From Deltaproteobacteria bacterium (GTDB lineage: Bacteria > Myxococcota_A > UBA9160 > UBA4427): a stretch of DNA of 40,200 nt. Location: the NCBI GenBank assembly GCA_019310385.1, contig JAFDEK010000067.1, positions 1 through 40,200 of the forward strand. The letters are read 5' to 3'. Position 1 is the stretch's first letter; the number at the start of each line of letters is the position of its first letter. The notes under the pieces were generated by a model, which was given only the letters and a program-made list of their open reading frames with translations, did not search any database and was not told the origin of the DNA. Shown piece by piece: positions 8,536 to 16,020 of the stretch. A program made the position numbers and the translations under genes.

Positions 8536-9806
8536 GGCTGCCGCACCCAGCCGCCCGCTACGCGATCGGCTTCGCGGTCGCAGGGCGCGGTCTCATCCGA
8601 CCCCCCCTGCGTACCGTCGCTGCCACAGGCCACCGGCGCACTGGCACCCGCCGGCTGGGCCTCGAGGCGAACCACGGCTCCGTCGATCAGGTCCGCGTGT
8701 CCCCGGGTCACCACCACGTCGTCGGCTTGGAGCCCGCCCATCACGCCCTTCGACTCGCCCTTCACTTCGACCAGGCCTTCGCGAAACACGCCGAGCTCGA
8801 CCACGCGTCGCTCGACGCGGCCCTCGCCGCGCAGCAGGAAGATTACGGCGCCGTCGGTGCGTTGGAGTACCGCCTCCTCGGGCACCATGGTGACGCCCTT
8901 GCGCAGTGCGACGCCGAGGTCCGCCCGGGCGAAGAGACCCGGGCGCAGGCGCCCGTCGGGGTTCGCGAGGGTGGCCTTCACGCGCAAGGTTCGGGTCTGT
9001 GGATCGATGGTGGGATAGATGACGCTGACCGTGGCCTCGAAGGCTTCTCCGGGATGGGGTGCGACGCGGACCTCTACCCGCTGACCCGTCAGAACCCGCC
9101 CCGAGTCCACCTCGGAAAGGTGGAACACCACCTCGATGGGGTCCAGGGAAACGAACTCCGCAAGGGGCTTGCCGGGTTGGACGAACTCACCGAGGTTCAC
9201 CTTGCGCTCGCCGAGGACGCCCGCGAAGGGCGCGCGCACGGTCGCCTTCTCGAGAGCCTGGCGCGCGAGGCCGAGCTGGGCGCGCTGGGCGGCGAGGTTC
9301 GATTCGGCGACCCGGAGGGCGAGCTCCGCCTCGTCGAGTCGCGCCTTCGATGCCACGCTGCTGCGGTCGAGCTCGCGGACCCGGGTGGCCTGGCGGCGCT
9401 CCTTGTTCAGGCTCGCCTCTGCCTGGGCGACTCCGGCCAGGGCCCGCTCGACCTCGAGCTCTCGCTGACAGGGGTCGATCTCGAGGACGGCCGTCTGCGC
9501 CTCCACCGGTGCGCCTTCGTCGACCAGGATCGTCGTGACGTGCCCGCTGACCTCGGCGGCCACGATGGTGTGGAAGCGCGCCTCCAGCTCGCCGGTCGCC
9601 TCGATGTGATCCTCGAGGTCGAGAAGCACCACGGGCGAAGTCGCCACCGGCGGCGGCGCGACCTCCGTTACTGTGGGCACGCTGGGCGAGCAGGCGCCGA
9701 GCACCAGCGCCAATGACACCAACGCCGATAACGACAGCGCCAATGACACCCGCGCGGCGGCCAGTCCGCCGGCGCGCCCTCGACGACCGAAACGACTCTC
9801 CGGCAT
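8532..9806 (-). CDS. RND efflux periplasmic adaptor (membrane fusion protein), lipoprotein
   Basis: A 424-residue adaptor. I choose the ATG at 9806 because a GGGAGAGGG-type ribosome site lies just upstream and the protein then begins with a proper lipoprotein signal: basic start, hydrophobic core VSLALSLSALVSLALVL and lipobox GAC, Cys at about residue 39. The frame is open to 9983, but that extension is Arg/Pro-rich and atypical. Mature features: barrel-sandwich half motif VVAAEVSGHVTTILVDEGAPVEAQT, an alpha-helical hairpin rich in Ala, Glu and Arg (about 120-190), the second lipoyl half ATVRAPFAGVLGERKVNLGEFV, and the beta-barrel part with IYPTIDPQTRTLRVKA. It links the RND pump to an outer-membrane channel. 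The gene is divergent from the TetR regulator. Confidence 0.93.
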   Translation of the reverse strand: MPESRFGRRGRAGGLAAARVSLALSLSALVSLALVLGACSPSVPTVTEVAPPPVATSPVVLLDLEDHIEATGELEARFHTIVAAEVSGHVTTILVDEGAPVEAQTAVLEIDPCQRELEVERALAGVAQAEASLNKERRQATRVRELDRSSVASKARLDEAELALRVAESNLAAQRAQLGLARQALEKATVRAPFAGVLGERKVNLGEFVQPGKPLAEFVSLDPIEVVFHLSEVDSGRVLTGQRVEVRVAPHPGEAFEATVSVIYPTIDPQTRTLRVKATLANPDGRLRPGLFARADLGVALRKGVTMVPEEAVLQRTDGAVIFLLRGEGRVERRVVELGVFREGLVEVKGESKGVMGGLQADDVVVTRGHADLIDGAVVRLEAQPAGASAPVACGSDGTQGGSDETAPCDREADRVAGGWVRQP

Positions 9807-9931
9807 GGATCCCTCTCCCGGCGCCGAAGCCTCTCGTGGCGACCCCTCTCCTGCTCGGGTCGGCGCGCGGGGCCGGTGCCTGCTGGTCCGCGGTCGGGCG
9901 CGTGAACCGCGAGGTGAAATGGAACGAAAAA

Positions 9932-10000
9932 GATAATATCGATTATCCAAACAAGATGCTATGTTTCTCTTTAATACGTTCAATTATCCAACACGATGCT
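9932..10000. promoter_or_regulatory. AT-rich operator-like region between adaptor and tetR genes
   Basis: In otherwise GC-rich DNA this stretch is strikingly AT-rich. It holds an inverted repeat GATAAT-ATCG-ATTATC at 9932-9947, and an imperfect direct repeat: ATTATCCAAACAAGATGCT at 9942-9960 and ATTATCCAACACGATGCT at 9983-10000. The copies are offset by 41 bp, about four helical turns. The second copy covers the first possible ATG of the TetR gene (9996). Position and architecture fit an operator controlling both divergent promoters. Binding by the adjacent TetR protein is inference. Confidence 0.5.
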
Positions 10001-10670
10001 TTCGTTAGAGGCGCGAAGACGAGAGACGAAGGAGCGTCGAATCCGAGCCATGGCGATGGCCCCCGGCAGAGAGCGGGTGAGGGAAGCTCGCAGGCAGATG
10101 TACCGGCAGCTCATCACCGACGCCGCCGAGGCGGTGTTCGCCGATCGGGGCTTCGGTGACGCCAAGATGAGCGACGTCGCCCGGGAGGCTGGCGTCTCCC
10201 TCAAGACCCTCTATGCGAACTTCGGCGGCAAGGTCGATCTCTACCGGGCAATCCAGCAGGTGCGCCACGAAGAGGTCATGAAGCTGACCGAGGCCGTCGC
10301 AGACGGACCCGCCCTCGATGTCATGATGCGCAGGGTCGTGGTCGGAGTCGAATACCTCCTCGATCATCCCAACTTCCTGCGCTTCAACCTGCGCGAGGGC
10401 AACGCCTGGGCGGTGGTGTCCGATCCGGTGGTGGGAGACGACGTCGGGCACTGGATGCAGGTGGTGCGCCTGGAGGAGGAGATCCTGCAGCGGGGTATCG
10501 ACGAGGGGGTCTTCGTGGACGAGCGGCCGGAGCTCATGTCGAAGATGATCCGGGCCCTCTACCAGGTGCAGCTCGCCGACTGGGTCGAGCGCAAGCGTCG
10601 GGGAGATCGCGAGGAGCTGATCGCCCTCATCCAGCGCTACATCAAGCGCCTGCTCTGCCGGGAGGCATGA
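9996..10670 (+). CDS. TetR/AcrR-family transcriptional regulator
   Basis: A 224-residue regulator. The helix-turn-helix spans about residues 36-82: ITDAAEAVFADRGFGDAKMSDVAREAGVSLKTLYANFGGKVDLYRAI, broken here as ITDAAEAVFADRGF then MSDVAREAGVSLKTLYANFG, which is the typical TetR pattern. The rest is a helical ligand-binding domain of normal size. The first ATG at 9996 has no clear ribosome site and lies in the second operator-like repeat; an internal ATG at 10050 would give 206 residues and is equally plausible. Divergent orientation to the RND adaptor gene is the classic arrangement for a repressor of an efflux operon. It converges on the luciferase-like gene with a 9-nt gap. Confidence 0.9.
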   Translation: MLSLEARRRETKERRIRAMAMAPGRERVREARRQMYRQLITDAAEAVFADRGFGDAKMSDVAREAGVSLKTLYANFGGKVDLYRAIQQVRHEEVMKLTEAVADGPALDVMMRRVVVGVEYLLDHPNFLRFNLREGNAWAVVSDPVVGDDVGHWMQVVRLEEEILQRGIDEGVFVDERPELMSKMIRALYQVQLADWVERKRRGDREELIALIQRYIKRLLCREA

Positions 10671-10679
10671 AGGCTCATC

Positions 10680-11552
10680 CTAGCCCCTGGCGATCACCCG
10701 ATTCGCGAAGTCCTCGAGGGCGGCGATCTTCTCGCCGAGAGGCTGGGTGTCGGGGCCGGGCTGGTAGACGTTGCGGAAGCCCACGATGACGTCACTGACC
10801 CCCAGATCCTCGAGGCGCTTCAAGCCGTCGGGCTCGAAGGCGTCGAAGGAGATGACGTGCACCTCGAAGGGCAGGTGGTCGCGCCCGTACTCCTTGCGCA
10901 GGGTCTCGAGCCGCTCGAGCATGCCGGCCAGCTCGCTGGAGTCGCCGCCGGCGTGCATCCAGCCATCGCCCAGGCGGGCAGCCCGGCGCAGGGCAGGGCC
11001 CGAGTGGCCGCCGATGAGGATCGGGATGGGCTCGCTCGGCACCGGGCACATCTTCATGGGCTGGATGTCGTAGTGCTCGCCGTGGAACTCGTAGAAGCCG
11101 CCCCCGGCGAGGCCGCGGATGATCTCGATCATCTCGTCCATGCGTTTGCCCCGGTTATCCCAGTCCTGGCCGCAGATGCGGAAGTCCTCGGGCCAGGGGC
11201 TCAGCCCCACGCCGAAGCCGAAACGGTTGTTCGAGAGCACCGCGATGGAGGTGGCCTGTTTGGCGACCAGGTAGGGGAGGCGCACCGGTAGCTTCACCAC
11301 CAGGGTGTGGAAGCGCAGGCGTTCGGTGACGGCCGCCATGGCGGGAATCAGCGTGAAGGGCTCGAGGAAGGGTTTGTCCTCGAGGAAGGCGTTGTCTCCG
11401 TCAACCGTGTAGGGGTAGCGCGCGTCGGATTTGCCGGGAAAGCCGAGGTTGTCGGGCACGACGAAGGCGTCGTAGCCCGCGGCCTCGGCGGCCCGGGCCA
11501 GGGGGAGATAGAAGCTCGGGTCGCACATCGCTTCGGCGTAGGAGAATCGCAT
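10680..11552 (-). CDS. Luciferase-like (LLM class) flavin- or F420-dependent oxidoreductase
   Basis: A 290-residue TIM-barrel oxidoreductase of the bacterial luciferase-like family. Visible family features are ARAAEAAGYDAFVVPDN near residue 20, LVVKLPVRLPYLVAKQ, the GVGLSPWPEDFRICG segment typical of F420-type members, RMDEMIEIIRGL, and the C-terminal IPILIGGHSGPALRRAARLGDGW. Such enzymes oxidise or reduce small organic substrates with F420 or reduced FMN; the cofactor cannot be decided from sequence alone. It lies 75 nt downstream of the steroid-dehydrogenase-like flavoprotein on the same strand, so the two probably form an operon. Confidence 0.9.
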   Translation of the reverse strand: MRFSYAEAMCDPSFYLPLARAAEAAGYDAFVVPDNLGFPGKSDARYPYTVDGDNAFLEDKPFLEPFTLIPAMAAVTERLRFHTLVVKLPVRLPYLVAKQATSIAVLSNNRFGFGVGLSPWPEDFRICGQDWDNRGKRMDEMIEIIRGLAGGGFYEFHGEHYDIQPMKMCPVPSEPIPILIGGHSGPALRRAARLGDGWMHAGGDSSELAGMLERLETLRKEYGRDHLPFEVHVISFDAFEPDGLKRLEDLGVSDVIVGFRNVYQPGPDTQPLGEKIAALEDFANRVIARG

Positions 11553-11627
11553 GGGGGGCCTCGTGTCGGTGGAGATGCCCGAGTCTAGCGCCTGCCACCG
11601 GCCCTGCGGACGAGAGCCCGCGTGTCG

Positions 11628-13217
11628 CTATGCGCGCGCCGCGTGTCGCGCGGCCTGATAGCCGAAGATCATGCTTCTTCCCACCGCGGTGCCGCTCTCG
11701 TAGCCGAAGCCGTGGGAGAGCAGCGCCGCGGCATTGCTGGTCGCGTAGAGGCCTGGAATCACCTCGCCTCGCACGTCGATTACCTGCGCATCGGGGTTGG
11801 TCACCAGCCCGCCGAGGTTGCCCATGGTGCCCTGGTGGAGCTGCACGGCATAGAAGGGCGGCTTCTCGACGGGACCGAGGGCGGGGTTGGGCTCGTGGTC
11901 CGGGCACTCGGCTTCCGCCCAGTAGCGGCCCAGGAGTCGTTCGCCGCGCTGGAAATCCGGATCGCGTCCCTCCCGGGCGTTCGCGTTGAAGCGATCGACG
12001 TTGGCGACGAAGCGGTCGGGCGGGATGCCGATCATCTCGGCGAGCTCGTCGAGGCGGTCGGCGCGGAAGAGCCAATCGGCGCTCTCCTGCTTATGGGAGA
12101 GGGCTCCGACGCCGAATCGCTCGCGGAAGCCCTGATCGCAGATCCACCAGAGCGGCAGGTTGGGCGCGCTGGCGTCGGTACGGTCGTGGGCCATGGAGGC
12201 CCAGCCGAGGGCAGGATACACCGATTCGTCGCAGCAGCGTTCGCCGCGACCGTTGACGAGGATGTTTCCCGGATACCCGAAGCTGATCAGGCGATAGAAG
12301 GGCTGGCCGTCGCACTCTTCGCCGGTGACGCGGATCGTGGACTGGAAGATCGAGTGATCCATCAGCGCCGTCGCGGCGCCGATCTCCATCCCCATGACAT
12401 GGCCGTCCCCCTCGTTGCTGGGAGCCGTGCAGCCGTGCATGTCCGGGCTGTTGATGTAGCGCTTGTTCATCTCGGCGTTCCACTCGAAGCCGCCGGTGGC
12501 GAGCAGCACCCCGCGCCGGCCGCGCACGAAGAAATCCCGGCCATCGCGCTGGGCCCGGAGGCCGGTCACCCGGCCGTCCTCGACGACGAGCTGCTGCGCG
12601 GGCGCGCTCTCGAAGACCTCGACGCCCCGGTCGAGACAGCAGGCCAGGAGCATGCCGATCAAGCCCCGGCCCTCCGCCCAGGGATCGCGCCGGCCAAGGT
12701 AATAGGGAACGGGGTCGTGGCGGACCTTTTCGAGCAGGGGATGCCGCTCCTGCGCTTCCTGGAGAAAGGCCATCATCGGCTCGGCGTCCGGAGAGAGCCG
12801 TCGACCATCCGGCTTTCCGCCAGGGAGGTCGCCGTAGTAACCGGGGAAGTGGTCCACCACCATGCGGAGGGGGGTGTGGTCGTGGAGATAGCGCACCATC
12901 TCGGGGCCCCGGTCGATGTAGGCGTTCGCCATGGCCTCGTCGTGGCGCCCCTGACTGATGCGGCGGAGGAAGGTCAGGGCCTCTTCTTTCGAATCCGCGA
13001 GTCCCAGCTCCTTCATGAGCTCATTGTTCGGGATCCAGATCGCGCCAGCCGAGTAGGCCGTTCCTCCCCCGAAGCCCTTGGCCTTTTCCAGCACGGCGGC
13101 GCTGAGCCCGAGGTCCCGGGCGACGATCGCGGCCAGCAGCCCGCCGGAGCTGGAGCCTGCGCAGACCCAGTCCACCTCGAGATCCCACCGCTCCGGAGCC
13201 TCGCTCCCTCGTACCAT
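11628..13217 (-). CDS. FAD-dependent 3-ketosteroid-delta1-dehydrogenase/fumarate-reductase-type flavoprotein
   Basis: A 529-residue flavoprotein starting at the ATG at 13217, which has a GGGAGGAAAGGGG ribosome site; the frame is open further upstream but that part overlaps the divergent exporter gene. The N-terminus WVCAGSSSGGLLAAIVARDLG is the FAD-binding dinucleotide motif, followed by AVLEKAKGFGGGTAYSAGAIWIPNN, characteristic of the 3-ketosteroid dehydrogenase/fumarate reductase flavoprotein group. GVLLATGGFEWN near 255 and the C-terminal PGLYATSNAAALLSHGFGYESGT are the remaining FAD contacts. It likely desaturates or reduces a cyclic ketone, perhaps a steroid; no other clear steroid-degradation cluster is visible here, so the substrate is open. 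Confidence 0.88.
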   Translation of the reverse strand: MVRGSEAPERWDLEVDWVCAGSSSGGLLAAIVARDLGLSAAVLEKAKGFGGGTAYSAGAIWIPNNELMKELGLADSKEEALTFLRRISQGRHDEAMANAYIDRGPEMVRYLHDHTPLRMVVDHFPGYYGDLPGGKPDGRRLSPDAEPMMAFLQEAQERHPLLEKVRHDPVPYYLGRRDPWAEGRGLIGMLLACCLDRGVEVFESAPAQQLVVEDGRVTGLRAQRDGRDFFVRGRRGVLLATGGFEWNAEMNKRYINSPDMHGCTAPSNEGDGHVMGMEIGAATALMDHSIFQSTIRVTGEECDGQPFYRLISFGYPGNILVNGRGERCCDESVYPALGWASMAHDRTDASAPNLPLWWICDQGFRERFGVGALSHKQESADWLFRADRLDELAEMIGIPPDRFVANVDRFNANAREGRDPDFQRGERLLGRYWAEAECPDHEPNPALGPVEKPPFYAVQLHQGTMGNLGGLVTNPDAQVIDVRGEVIPGLYATSNAAALLSHGFGYESGTAVGRSMIFGYQAARHAARA

Positions 13218-13263
13218 GGCCCCTTTCCTCCCGCCACGAATCGTAGGACAATTGCCGGCCAGC

Positions 13264-15594
13264 ATGCCGATCCTGCTTCGCATGTCCGTGTCGGCCGCTG
13301 CGCGGCCCCTGAGCTGGCTCGTTTCCATCGGCCTCGCGACGCTCGCCGTGGCGGCGCTCGTTCCCCGGCTCGAGCTGCGCACGGACGGAGCCGCGCTCAA
13401 TCCGAGCGGGAGCGCATCGGTGCGCTTCACCGAGGCCGATCGCGAGGCCTTTCACGAGCGCGAGCAAGTGCTGATCCTGCTGAGCGCCGCCCCCGGTGGC
13501 CCGGGTGTCGAATCGTCCGAGGGCCTCCGGGCCCTGCGTAGCCTGCACGACGCTCTCGACTCCATACCTGGCCTCGAAGGCGCGACGGTGCAGTCCCTTG
13601 CCACACTCAGGGACCTCGTCTCCGACCCGGAGCTGCTCACCGTCGGTGAGCTGCTCAGCGTGGTACCCGACGACCCGGCCGGCTTCGAAGCGCTGGTGCG
13701 CAGGATCCGCAGGCATCCCATGGCGGACGGGCTCATGCTGGCGCCCGACGGAAGCTCCGCCGCGCTCTACGTCCATTTCGACGAAGAGGTGGAGCGCCGG
13801 CTCGGGCTCAGCGAGATCCAGCGCTGGATCGAGACGCACCCCGTGGCGGGCTTCGAGCTGCGCTTGACCGGGCCGGTCGTCGCCGAGGCGCTGCTCGGAG
13901 ACGTGGTGCTGCGCGACCTGAGCTGGCAAGTGCCGGTGATGGTCGGCGTCATCGCACTGTTGCTCTTCGCCTCCCTGGGCACGGTGGGTGGCGTCATCGT
14001 GCCCCTCGTCGAGGCCCTCGCGGTCCTTTGCTGGACCTTCGGCGCCATGGCGCTGTGCGGCCAGCCCGTCACCCTCGTCACGACGATCCTGCCCGTCATC
14101 CTCATGGCGATTTCGATCACCGACGAGATCCATCTGCTCGAGCGTGTTCAGGAAGAGCTCGGCGCGGCGACGGAGGGCGGCGCCGCCGTCGATCGCGCAC
14201 AGCTACGAGCTGCGCTGCAGCGGGGACTCGCAGCCGTCGGCTTTCCCATCGTGATGACCTCCCTCACCACCTCCATCGGCTTCCTCTCCTTTCTCACGGC
14301 CAGCATCGTTCCCCTGCGCAGCTTCGGTGTCTTCACCGCGCTGGGGATCCTGCTCGCCATGCTCTTCACCTTCAGCCTCATCCCGGCGCTCGTGATGCTC
14401 CTGCCGCCCCGCTGCTTCCTGCGTTCGCGACCATCGTCCAGCGGTCTCGGTCGCTTCGAACGCTTCGTCGCGGGCCGCCCATCCCTCGCCTTCGGCCTCG
14501 GCGTTCTTGCCGTGGCGATCGCCCTGCCGGGTATCGCGTGCCTGCGAATCCAGGATTCATGGATCGACAACTTCGACCCGAGCTCGGATCTCGTCCAGGC
14601 GGAGCGCAGCTTCAATCGCGACTTCTGGGGCAGCTATCGCTTCGACGTCGTCGCCCAGGGGCCGCCGCTGTACTTCGCGGGGCCGGCCGGTGCGGCGCTC
14701 TTCGAGGCGATCGCGCGCATGGTCGCGGACTTACCCCAGGTGGGCGGCGTGCTGCACTACGTCGTCCCCTTGGAGCAGGTTGCGCAGAGCCTCGAAGTCG
14801 AGGGGCCGGTCTCCCGCCTCTCGCGCAGGCAGATCGCGGATCTCACCACCTTGCTCGACTTCACATCGGGCTCGGGCGGCGGCCCGGAGCTCGTAAACGA
14901 CGACGAATCCATGGCCCGCGCCCTCATCTACGTGAAGAGTGCGAACTACCGGAAGGGAGAGGAGCTCGCCGCGCTGCTCGAGACCGGCCTGGCGGAGATG
15001 CACGTGGCGGAAGAGGTGGAGATCCACTTCAGCGGCGACGTCCCCGTCGCCCTCGCCGCGGTGCGGGCCATCGTGGTCAATCAGCTGCGCTCCATTGCAC
15101 TGACGCTGGTCGGTGTTGCCGCGCTTCTCTTCCTCTTCTCGCGCAGTGCGTCGACGGTGGGCCTCGCGATGCTGCCCGTCGCCTCGGCTCTGGCGCTGCT
15201 CTTCGGTGGCATGGGCTACGCGGGGCTGAGCCTCGGCATCGCGACCAGCATGTTCGCGAGCCTCACCGTAGGCATCGGTGTCGACTTCGCGCTCCATTTC
15301 CAACACGCCTACCAGAGCGCGCGGCGCCGGGGAGAAGAGTGTCGGGATGCCTTGCTGACGACCCTGGGTGGCACCGGGCGCGCCATCCGCTGGAACGTCG
15401 GCGTGCTGGCGGCCGGCTTCGCGGTCCTCGTGGTCTCGGACCTGGGCCCCAACCGGGCCCTGGGGATCCTGCTCGCTTCCGCGATGCTGGCCTGCTACGC
15501 GATGACCCTGCTGCTGCTGCCGCTGCTCCTGCCCCGCGTTCGCTCGGCAGCCGTCTCAGCTCCCCGCGTAGGGGCGCAGGGCCTCGAGGAGTGA
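13264..15594 (+). CDS. MMPL/HpnN-type RND lipid exporter
   Basis: About 776 residues with the twofold architecture of MMPL-type RND proteins: a first TM, a periplasmic loop starting LELRTDGAALNP, five clustered helices (about 215-400) containing ISITDEIHLLERV, then a second half with another loop and five helices containing the GIGVDFALHFQHAY proton-relay motif. Proteins of this size export hopanoids, carotenoids, polyketide lipids or wax-like molecules. The ATG at 13264 is chosen to leave the divergent gene free; 13282 and 13216 are alternatives and none has a strong ribosome site. Its 3' end overlaps the 3' end of the thioesterase gene of the enediyne-type operon by 39 bp, so convergent transcription would interfere. 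It is clearly paralogous to the exporter part of the gene at 33.3-36.6 kb. Confidence 0.88.
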   Translation: MPILLRMSVSAAARPLSWLVSIGLATLAVAALVPRLELRTDGAALNPSGSASVRFTEADREAFHEREQVLILLSAAPGGPGVESSEGLRALRSLHDALDSIPGLEGATVQSLATLRDLVSDPELLTVGELLSVVPDDPAGFEALVRRIRRHPMADGLMLAPDGSSAALYVHFDEEVERRLGLSEIQRWIETHPVAGFELRLTGPVVAEALLGDVVLRDLSWQVPVMVGVIALLLFASLGTVGGVIVPLVEALAVLCWTFGAMALCGQPVTLVTTILPVILMAISITDEIHLLERVQEELGAATEGGAAVDRAQLRAALQRGLAAVGFPIVMTSLTTSIGFLSFLTASIVPLRSFGVFTALGILLAMLFTFSLIPALVMLLPPRCFLRSRPSSSGLGRFERFVAGRPSLAFGLGVLAVAIALPGIACLRIQDSWIDNFDPSSDLVQAERSFNRDFWGSYRFDVVAQGPPLYFAGPAGAALFEAIARMVADLPQVGGVLHYVVPLEQVAQSLEVEGPVSRLSRRQIADLTTLLDFTSGSGGGPELVNDDESMARALIYVKSANYRKGEELAALLETGLAEMHVAEEVEIHFSGDVPVALAAVRAIVVNQLRSIALTLVGVAALLFLFSRSASTVGLAMLPVASALALLFGGMGYAGLSLGIATSMFASLTVGIGVDFALHFQHAYQSARRRGEECRDALLTTLGGTGRAIRWNVGVLAAGFAVLVVSDLGPNRALGILLASAMLACYAMTLLLLPLLLPRVRSAAVSAPRVGAQGLEE

Positions 15595-16020
15595 GGCCGG
15601 CCAGGCCCGGGGCTCGAACTTCCCGTCGCGCCGCCCCATGCAGCCCAGCTCCTGCTGCCCGCGCGCCACGAGCACCTCGCCGCTCTCCCCCTTGGCTTCG
15701 GCCTTCCCCCCCTTGGCCTTCCCCTCTGACAAGCGCCAGTATTCGAAGCGCAGCGTCATGCGGTGGTGGGAGAGGTCGGCCAGGCTCATGCGGAGCGCCA
15801 GCTCGTCGAAGGCGCCGAGCTCGTGGTAGTAGTCGCAGTTCACGCTCAGGGTGACGAGGGCGAGCCCGTGATCGAACTCCTCGAGGATCTCGGGCACTGT
15901 CTCGCGCAGGAAGAGCTCGCGGCAACGTCCCTGCCAGCGGATGTGGTTCGCGTAGTAGACGTTGCCGACCACGTTGGTTTCTTCGAAACCGACGATGTGG
16001 CGATATTCAAAGTAGCGCAT
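15556..16020 (-). CDS. Enediyne-type thioesterase, hot-dog fold (E10 homologue)
   Basis: A 154-residue protein with the signature start of enediyne cassette thioesterases: MRYFEYRHIVGFEETNVVGN then VYYANHIRWQGRCRELFLRE. In characterised systems this enzyme releases the polyene chain from the PKSE acyl carrier domain, giving a heptaene or related product. The body continues with LVTLSVNCDYYHELGAFDELALRMSL as in other hot-dog acyl thioesterases. A Lys/Glu/Gly-rich insertion of about 20 residues (near 100-118, GKAKGGKAEAKGESG) interrupts the usual strand order and looks like a low-complexity expansion. The ATG lies 14 nt inside the end of the PKSE gene, so translation is coupled. Fold and role confident. 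Confidence 0.93.
   Translation of the reverse strand: MRYFEYRHIVGFEETNVVGNVYYANHIRWQGRCRELFLRETVPEILEEFDHGLALVTLSVNCDYYHELGAFDELALRMSLADLSHHRMTLRFEYWRLSEGKAKGGKAEAKGESGEVLVARGQQELGCMGRRDGKFEPRAWPASLLEALRPYAGS

Noticed and set aside
6286..9018. Very long (910-codon) plus-strand open frame opposite the RND pump and adaptor
   Set aside because: His/Asp/Glu/Gly/Arg-rich composition is the usual antisense image of a GC-rich gene; the RND and adaptor motifs on the other strand are unmistakable.
9707..9750. Repeated words (agcgccaatgacacc twice) as a regulatory or mobile repeat
   Set aside because: They lie within the adaptor signal peptide and encode its repeated hydrophobic VSLAL units; simple coding repetition explains them.
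11622..13541. 639-codon plus-strand open frame opposite the flavoprotein
   Set aside because: Antisense shadow; it also runs into the start of the MMPL gene in a different frame.
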